DNA from: JAVBKB01 sp031554275
GTDB taxonomy: Bacteria; Bacillota; Bacilli; JARBTR01
NCBI GenBank assembly: GCA_031554275.1
Contig: JAVBKB010000169.1
Span: forward strand, 1 to 11,048
Reading direction: 5' to 3'
Length of the DNA: 11,048 bases
A model generated the notes under the pieces. The model worked only from the letters and a program-made list of their open reading frames with translations. It did not search any database and was not told the origin of the DNA. The translations under genes and the position numbers were made by a program. Shown one piece after another: positions 7,313 to 11,048 of this stretch (position 1 is the stretch's first letter; every line of letters begins with the position of its first letter).

Positions 7313-7378
7313 AAGCACCAATGTTTGGCGTCTTCAAGTCGTAAATACTTGAAGACGCCAAACATCAGGTGCTTTTTT
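7313..7378 (+). terminator. Long hairpin terminator of the permease-amidohydrolase operon, probably bidirectional
   Basis: An outer 7-bp stem (AAGCACC with GGTGCTT) encloses a perfect 19-bp inner stem (7321-7339 with 7347-7365) with a small 1/2-base internal loop and a 7-base apical loop, followed by TTTTTT. It starts 44 bases after the amidohydrolase stop. The opposite strand ends in a shorter T-rich run (CTTCTTT), so it may also end the convergent small membrane protein transcript. The stem is unusually long for an intrinsic terminator. Confidence 0.85.
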
Positions 7379-7407
7379 CCGGGCGAAGTGTCCCAAGCGC
7401 TTGATTG

Positions 7408-7602
7408 CTACAACATATCAATCAACTGTTTCATTGAAATCAAAAAAAAGATTAAACAAATTACTGCACATATACGTATGGGAATGTAATACATAGAATT
7501 CCGATCTTTTTGAGAGATAACAAATAGTTTTCTTGTTAAGTAAAGCAAAACAACCGGTACAAGTGCTGCCCCAAAAGCTTCTCCCATTTCCGTTGCAGTC
7601 AT
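7408..7602 (-). CDS. Small two-helix membrane protein, function unknown
   Basis: The 64-residue product starts MTATEMGEAFGAALVPVVLL. It has one hydrophobic helix at about 10-22, a short basic/polar loop (TRKLFVISQKDRNSMYY) and a second helix at about 42-58 (IPIRICAVICLIFFLIS). The basic loop would favour the cytoplasmic side, giving a hairpin with both ends outside. The start is chosen because GAGGAG lies 6 bases upstream; a longer frame from 7674 has no binding site. It is convergent with the amidohydrolase operon and has its own possible promoter. I do not recognise the family; the clean binding site and membrane pattern support a real gene. Confidence 0.68.
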   Translation of the reverse strand: MTATEMGEAFGAALVPVVLLYLTRKLFVISQKDRNSMYYIPIRICAVICLIFFLISMKQLIDML

Positions 7603-7644
7603 GATACTCTCCTCAATAATAATTAATAATTGACCTGTAAACAT

Positions 7645-7650
7645 ATCATA
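7645..7650 (-). promoter_or_regulatory. Possible extended -10 for the small membrane protein gene
   Basis: The minus strand reads TGGTATGAT, a TG-n extended -10 with one mismatch to TATAAT, about 42 bases before the ATG. No clear -35 is present. Confidence 0.4.
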
Positions 7651-7892
7651 CCATAATTTAAGATGCATACTCATGCTAAAAACAGATAGCTAAAACGCGA
7701 TTAGTAACTACATTTGTTTCTATAATTACGAAGGATTGCAGAAAAAACTAAACAGCCTCACACCTATGAAATATAGGGGTAAGACCACATAGTTGTGTTA
7801 TTATTTTCAACTTTGTACTTGTTGGAGCGTTTCAATCCATTGTCATACCCCACTATTTTGGTATACCTTCTCAAAATTTCCGAAAAATACAA

Positions 7893-8063
7893 TTATGAAT
7901 GGATCGACTCTTCTACACCACGATACTTTAACTTTGTTGCCTCTCCTCCTCTAAGATGCCTTACTGATTTATGGTAATCTAATATGCTTTTTACTTCATT
8001 CGCAAGCTCTGGATTGATATTCGGCAGACGCTCTGTTAGGTCTTTGTGTATGGATGTCGCATT
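7893..8063 (-). pseudogene. 3' fragment of an unrecognised gene at the recombinase junction
   Basis: A frame different from that of the recombinase is open over 56 codons and ends with TAA. It reads LTERLPNINPELANEV, then KSILDYHKSVRHLRGGEATK, then LKYRGVEESIHS. It has the composition of a genuine protein C-terminus but no start codon or ribosome binding site. Its upstream part overlaps the last codons of the recombinase, whose own C-terminal tail (after about CDIHTQR) looks like out-of-frame reading of this fragment. The likely explanation is that a mobile element inserted into this gene and left its 3' end here, with the junction between about 8030 and 8063. The family is not recognised, and the other half is not visible in this window. 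Confidence 0.5.
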
Positions 8064-9573
8064 CTAGAACGGTATTTTCAAGACCAGTTTCATTAAGAAC
8101 TTTTAACCTTACAGTGACCTCACCGTCAGCATTTACAGTGATTTTTTCGATAATTTCTTTTAGCATGGCATTGGTGAAATGATCTGACTTTATGATGTCG
8201 TTGATATTCGATAGTGTTTTGGTGAGTGAATTTGAAAACAGATCAGCATTGCTGATGTTGTTCTCTAACTGCATGAGTTTATTTTCTATGCGATGAATGT
8301 TGGCATTAATTTCGATCATCTTTTCCTTTAACTCGGCAACAGTAATAATTTCGTTTTCAAACATAATCATTTGTTTCTCTTTTTGCTTTTTGAACTTGGT
8401 TAGTTCCTTTTGGAGTTGGGTAGCATCTTGAAGATTGGTTTCTTTTGATTGGTAGACATCATCGAAATTCTTAACGGTGTCTTTAATGAATCTATTTTTG
8501 TTTTTGATGATGTCTGTAAAATAGATCTTAATCTCATCAAGCAATTCTTTCTCGTCAATCTTAGTGCTGTTCGAGCACGATTTTGCCCCATAGAGATTCC
8601 GACCACTACAAATCCAATTGATTGTTGTGTTCACATAAGTGCGTTCAAATCGACGGAAGGAGTAACCACAGCACTCACATTTGATCAAGGTACTGAAAAC
8701 ATGTGTGCTACTCTGTCTCTCCTTACCGTGTTCAAAGGCTTCCTTCCGATTGCTGATAATGGCATTAGCCCTGTTAAATTCTTCATCCGAGATGATGCGG
8801 TACTCAGGTTTGTGGGTAACAATCCAATCATCAGGTGAATTCTGATTTCGCTTCCCACTGATAAAATCAACAACTTCACTTTTCTTATTGATGATTTGAC
8901 CGATATAGATTTTGTTTTTGAGAATTCGGGCAATCGCATTCTGTGACCATTCTGACCCTCTTTTGGTGCGAATACTTCGATTGTTGAGTTCTTTTGCAAT
9001 CTTCATAGCACCATAGCCTTCATGATTGTAGAATTGAAAAATCTGCTTCACAACTTGGCTTTCCTCTGGGTTGATCTCCAAAGTGAACTTGTCAACCTGG
9101 TTGTAGCCATAGACAAAGTTAGGCACCTTCCCTTTTTTCGCATTGACTGCTTTACCAAACTTTACACGTTTGGATAGGTTGGCACTCTCTTCTTGCGCCA
9201 TGGCACTAAAGATCGTGAGTATGAACTCTGAATTCCCAAGGATGGTTTGGTTGTTAGAAAGGAATTCAACTTCCACATTCAAAGCGCGAAGCTCGCGAAT
9301 ACTAGTGAGGAAGTCCACCGTATTGCGAGCAAAGCGACTGATATCTTTGACGACAACCTTATCAAACTTGGCAAACTTGGCATCATTCAACATACGCTGA
9401 AATTGGGTTCGGTTCTTGATCTGTTTACCCGAAATCCCTTCATCAGCATATACATTCACCAAGTCATAATGATTCCTCTCGGCAAAATCCTCGAAGAACT
9501 CTTTCTGCTTGTCCAAACTGTCAAGCTGTTCCTCTTTTTCTGTAGATACCCGGCAATATGCTGCTACTCTCAT
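7996..9573 (-). CDS. Large serine site-specific recombinase (resolvase/integrase type)
   Basis: The 525-residue product opens with the serine-recombinase catalytic domain: MRVAAYCRVSTEKEEQ with Arg8 and nucleophile Ser10, YADEGISGK (42-50), and VVVKDISRFARN with catalytic Arg80 and Arg83. A recombinase DNA-binding domain follows (about 155-285: GYNQVDKF, GYGAMKIAKELN, WSQNAIARILKNKIYIGQII). Next is a zinc-ribbon (C299, C302, C322, C333) and a long coiled coil (about 370-445). Such enzymes integrate and excise phages, transposons or sporulation-excised elements by double-strand cleavage with a 5' phosphoserine link. The ATG at 9573 is chosen because AAAGG lies 7 bases upstream and relatives begin M(K/R)VAAYCRVST; an ATG at 9603 has no good site. 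The last residues look like read-through into flanking DNA. A 55-residue ORF lies just upstream in the same orientation. All motifs are intact, so it may be active. Confidence 0.93.
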   Translation of the reverse strand: MRVAAYCRVSTEKEEQLDSLDKQKEFFEDFAERNHYDLVNVYADEGISGKQIKNRTQFQRMLNDAKFAKFDKVVVKDISRFARNTVDFLTSIRELRALNVEVEFLSNNQTILGNSEFILTIFSAMAQEESANLSKRVKFGKAVNAKKGKVPNFVYGYNQVDKFTLEINPEESQVVKQIFQFYNHEGYGAMKIAKELNNRSIRTKRGSEWSQNAIARILKNKIYIGQIINKKSEVVDFISGKRNQNSPDDWIVTHKPEYRIISDEEFNRANAIISNRKEAFEHGKERQSSTHVFSTLIKCECCGYSFRRFERTYVNTTINWICSGRNLYGAKSCSNSTKIDEKELLDEIKIYFTDIIKNKNRFIKDTVKNFDDVYQSKETNLQDATQLQKELTKFKKQKEKQMIMFENEIITVAELKEKMIEINANIHRIENKLMQLENNISNADLFSNSLTKTLSNINDIIKSDHFTNAMLKEIIEKITVNADGEVTVRLKVLNETGLENTVLECDIHTQRPNRASAEYQSRACE

Positions 9574-9632
9574 TTCATGACCTTTCTGTAACATTTTCTG
9601 CATCTCGATTTCTTGTATTGCGATTTTAGTTG

Positions 9633-9800
9633 CTACGACTGTGGCTGTAAAGTACTTGTGTAATTATTGTCTGGGCGTGAGGAAATTGATATTTCATTTA
9701 ATAATTGATTAGAAATGCTTCTTGCAAATAATTTTGATAAAAGTTTTACCAGCTCTTCATCCGTATTTGGATTTATGAACTTGATATTCAATTTCCCCAC
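9633..9800 (-). CDS. Small 55-residue ORF preceding the serine recombinase
   Basis: GTG at 9800 follows a very strong AAAGGGGGAG site at 7 bases, which decides this start over upstream codons in the same frame. The product begins VGKLNIKFINPNTDEELVKL and continues as a probable amphipathic helix (ELVKLLSKLFARSISNQLLNEI), with a polar tail. No membrane segment or known motif is seen. It ends 59 bases before the recombinase start and is very likely cotranscribed with it, so it may be a recombination accessory protein (directionality factor or partner) or a leader peptide. It has no family that I recognise; the role is inference from position. Confidence 0.6.
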   Translation of the reverse strand: MGKLNIKFINPNTDEELVKLLSKLFARSISNQLLNEISISSRPDNNYTSTLQPQS

Positions 9801-9897
9801 AGACTCACTCCCCCTTTGCATCATGCAAAGACTGTCTTTACATGATATTGTTATTTGGAAAAGATATGATTCTGTGTTTTGAAGTAGTTTTCTCCTC

Positions 9898-9926
9898 AAA
9901 AAATTTCAAGACCCTAGAAAAGGGTC
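9898..9926 (-). terminator. Possible weak terminator upstream of the recombinase operon
   Basis: On the minus strand GACCCT-TTTCT-AGGGTC forms a 6-bp GC-rich stem with a 5-base loop, followed by TTGAAATTTTTT. It would end transcripts coming from the toxin-antitoxin module, or act as a leader hairpin for the small ORF. The T-run is set back by six bases, so confidence is modest. Confidence 0.4.
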
Positions 9927-9996
9927 CTGTACGACTATGTTACCTTGAATTTTTGTACTTGGCGCAGCTCGTTTGCGGCAATCGCGCGCCATTATC

Positions 9997-10016
9997 ATGT
10001 TAAACAGATGTTAAAC
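9997..10016. repeat. Direct repeat ATGTTAAAC x2, with a third GTTAAAC nearby
   Basis: ATGTTAAAC occurs at 9997-10005 and 10008-10016 (11-base phase, about one helical turn), and GTTAAAC again at 10074-10080. Phased repeats like this upstream of a recombinase operon could be protein binding sites. Confidence 0.45.
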
Positions 10017-10037
10017 CAAATCACTTGAAATTTAACT

Positions 10038-10056
10038 TTGCAGGCTTTGCCTGCAA
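10038..10056. repeat. Perfect 8-bp hairpin TTGCAGGC-TTT-GCCTGCAA
   Basis: Two perfect 8-base arms surround a 3-base loop. No T-run follows on either strand, so it is not a typical terminator. It lies between the two groups of GTTAAAC repeats. Confidence 0.5.
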
Positions 10057-10143
10057 GCCGTCGAGACTGTGTTGTTAAACACTTATTCCTGCAAGCAATA
10101 AAGATTTCATTGTTTCCCTACGGAATAAAAAAAAGAAATCCAA

Positions 10144-10376
10144 TTAGGACTTCCCGCTTGTTTGCGTCTCTTCAATTACTCTCATCAAATTAATTTTCGA
10201 GTAAAGTACTCGTTGAATTTCGACAATCTTATTTCGTTCATCTGCAGTATAGAAAACAATATAATTTTTTACTGGCATAAATCGATACTCAGATTTCATG
10301 TTTTTCACTGGTTGATAAACGGGATAAGAATAAGGAAATTCCTCCACGCAATTGATAAATATTTGATGTCAAACAT
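10144..10376 (-). pseudogene. RelE/ParE-family toxin, inactivated by an internal deletion and frameshift
   Basis: The gene begins ATGTTTGAC, overlapping the antitoxin stop by 8 bases in the usual toxin-antitoxin manner, and encodes MFDIKYLSIA, the normal N-terminus of this toxin family. The frame then runs into a stop within about 23 codons. The C-terminal half is found in another frame: EEFPYSYPVYQPVK, then EYRFMPVKNYIVFYTADE and IVEIQRVLYSK, which is the conserved RelE/ParE C-terminal core. Relatives are about 95-100 residues and have some 35-40 residues of helical hairpin between these parts that are absent here. A deletion of roughly 105-120 bases that was not a multiple of three explains both the missing segment and the frame change. 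Intact members cleave mRNA at the ribosome or poison gyrase; this copy should be inactive. Confidence 0.75.
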
Positions 10377-10653
10377 TTTCAAAATCTCTCGATTCAAGAG
10401 ATTTCCTTAACGCTGAAAAAACCTCCTCATGACTGTATCGTTTGTCAGTCGATTTAGCTTCCAGCTCTGCTTCTTTCAACTTGAAGTGAATTTCATTTTC
10501 AAACTGAAGTTTCTCATAAGATTCCATACTCATGACAACCATTTCTCCATAACCGTTCTTGGTAAGGAATATTGGTTCCATACTCTCTCGAACTCCTCGA
10601 GAAATTTCGGCAAAGTTATTTCGTAAATCTGATATTGGTCTGATATTTGGCAT
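10369..10653 (-). CDS. Phd/YefM-family antitoxin
   Basis: The 94-residue product begins MPNIRPISDLRNNFAEISRG, the Phd/YefM N-terminal DNA-binding fold, followed by PIFLTKNGYGEMVVMSMESYEKL, the other family hallmark. The acidic, helical C-terminus (about 50-94) is the part that normally wraps and neutralises the cognate toxin. The ATG at 10653 is preferred over a GTG 9 bases upstream, because that GTG lies inside the GAGGTGAT ribosome binding site. The toxin gene overlaps its stop codon but is broken. A perfect palindrome directly upstream is the expected autoregulatory operator. The gene is intact and may persist as a solitary repressor or anti-addiction factor. Confidence 0.88.
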   Translation of the reverse strand: MPNIRPISDLRNNFAEISRGVRESMEPIFLTKNGYGEMVVMSMESYEKLQFENEIHFKLKEAELEAKSTDKRYSHEEVFSALRKSLESRDFENV

Positions 10654-10669
10654 ATTGATCACCTCAGAG

Positions 10670-10697
10670 TTAGTTTATCATAATTATGATAAACTAA
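10670..10697. promoter_or_regulatory. Perfect 28-bp palindrome, probable operator of the toxin-antitoxin module
   Basis: The two 14-base arms (TTAGTTTATCATAA and its exact complement) meet without a spacer. The palindrome ends a few bases before the antitoxin ribosome binding site. Phd/YefM antitoxins bind such palindromes and repress their own operon. It also contains TATCAT/TATGAT sequences that could act as the -10. Confidence 0.7.
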
Positions 10698-10923
10698 TGA
10701 GCGGAATTCAGCGAAGCTCTACTTAGATTAAGTAGCCAATTTACAATATCTCGAAAAAAGGTTTCTTTTTTTAAACTACAGAAGGAATACATTGATAAAT
10801 CGATTTCATTAATATCCACGTCTTCAAATCTGCTGCAGATTTAAAGTTTTGAAATACAGTTTCTAAGCTAAAAGTTCAAATCCACAACTCCTCTTCTAGC
10901 TGTTCCTAAATTTCAGGATTTTA
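10698..10923. other. Stretch upstream of the antitoxin with short hairpins and possible gene debris
   Basis: No gene with a start and ribosome binding site is seen. A 7-bp dyad (CTACTTA/TAAGTAG) lies near 10719-10735, and AAATCTGC-T-GCAGATTT forms an 8-bp hairpin at 10825-10841. A minus-strand frame open from about 10875 to 10771 (SLETVFQNFKSAADLKTW...) has protein-like composition but no start. Confidence 0.35.
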
Positions 10924-11048
10924 TTATATTAACCCAATAGGTACAGCAAAGTTTTCCTTATCAAGTGGTAGGATTTCTTCTCTCATGCAAAGTATCCCAC
11001 CCACACTTCGTTCAACTTTCGCCTTATCGAGTAGTTTAAACACATTTA
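10924..11048 (-). CDS. Possible 3' end of an unrecognised gene entering from the right edge
   Basis: A minus-strand frame is open from the window edge for 41 codons to a TAA. It reads NVFKLLDKAKVERSVGGILC, then MREEILPLDKENFAVPIGLI. The composition is protein-like and the orientation matches the surrounding genes. An open frame this short could arise by chance, and no domain is recognised. Confidence 0.33.
   Translation of the reverse strand, partial: NVFKLLDKAKVERSVGGILCMREEILPLDKENFAVPIGLI

Larger units (their letters stand above)
9927..10143. other. Gene-free, repeat-rich stretch between the recombinase operon and the toxin remnant
   Basis: No coding frame with a ribosome binding site is visible. 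The stretch contains GTTAAAC copies, a strong small hairpin at 10038-10056 and a locally GC-rich patch (9961-9990, ending in CGCGCGCC). It could hold recombinase or regulator binding sites; no direct evidence decides this. Confidence 0.4.

Noticed and set aside
7675..7892. Search for a gene or terminator between the small membrane protein gene and the gene fragment
   Set aside because: Only a 5-bp CCTAT/ATAGG dyad near 7763-7777 was found, without an adjacent T-run; nothing else is supportable.
7795..7977. 60-codon plus-strand frame in the gap before the recombinase
   Set aside because: No ribosome binding site, no recognisable domain, and it overlaps the opposite-strand gene fragment that has better protein character.
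8449..8838. Long plus-strand open frame inside the recombinase gene
   Set aside because: It is antisense to a conserved coding domain, lacks a ribosome binding site and shows no family motifs.
1..11048. CRISPR arrays, tRNA or rRNA genes and known riboswitch cores
   Set aside because: No regularly spaced repeats, no cloverleaf or rRNA signature and no recognisable riboswitch core were seen on either strand.

Overview
The window looks like chromosomal DNA from a low-GC, rod-shaped Gram-positive bacterium of the order Bacillales (Bacillaceae or Planococcaceae). The evidence is an AT-rich sequence, strong GGAGG-type ribosome binding sites, GTG starts, an MreB/Mbl-type shape protein, a lipobox lipoprotein, a PucR-family regulator and a Firmicutes-type serine recombinase. 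The species cannot be fixed from the sequence.

Layout. Positions 1-2364 hold three minus-strand genes that look unrelated: the 5' end of an MreB-family actin gene (running off the left edge), a D-2-hydroxyacid dehydrogenase (glyoxylate/hydroxypyruvate reductase-like) with its own hairpin terminator, and a small lipoprotein of unknown function. Positions 2555-7378 form a coherent catabolic locus. A PucR-type regulator (minus strand) is divergent from a plus-strand pair: a polytopic ion-transporter-like permease and a cytosine-deaminase-like amidohydrolase. The pair is closed by a very long hairpin terminator. The shared intergenic region contains a perfect 8-3-8 inverted repeat (ATTGTGCA-ACC-TGCACAAT) and two further half-sites, one of them over the predicted -35 of the permease promoter. 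The simplest model is that the regulator senses a small nitrogen-containing compound (or product), the permease imports it and the amidohydrolase opens or deaminates it. The substrate is unknown. The amidohydrolase lacks two residues expected of a true cytosine deaminase, so that name should not be transferred.

Positions 7408-7602 encode a 64-residue two-helix membrane protein. From about 7893 rightwards the DNA looks like an accessory region. A 3' fragment of an unrecognised gene is abutted and overlapped by a 525-residue serine recombinase, preceded by a 55-residue companion ORF. Then come a repeat-rich intergenic stretch and a Phd/YefM-RelE/ParE toxin-antitoxin module. In that module the antitoxin is intact, but the toxin has lost an internal segment and its reading frame. 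A perfect 28-bp palindrome sits just upstream of the antitoxin and is the likely autoregulatory operator. The right edge holds possible gene debris or the 3' end of an unrecognised gene.

The most notable points are the atypical active site of the amidohydrolase together with its divergent operator set, the recombinase/host-gene junction near 8040, and the decayed toxin beside a preserved antitoxin and operator.
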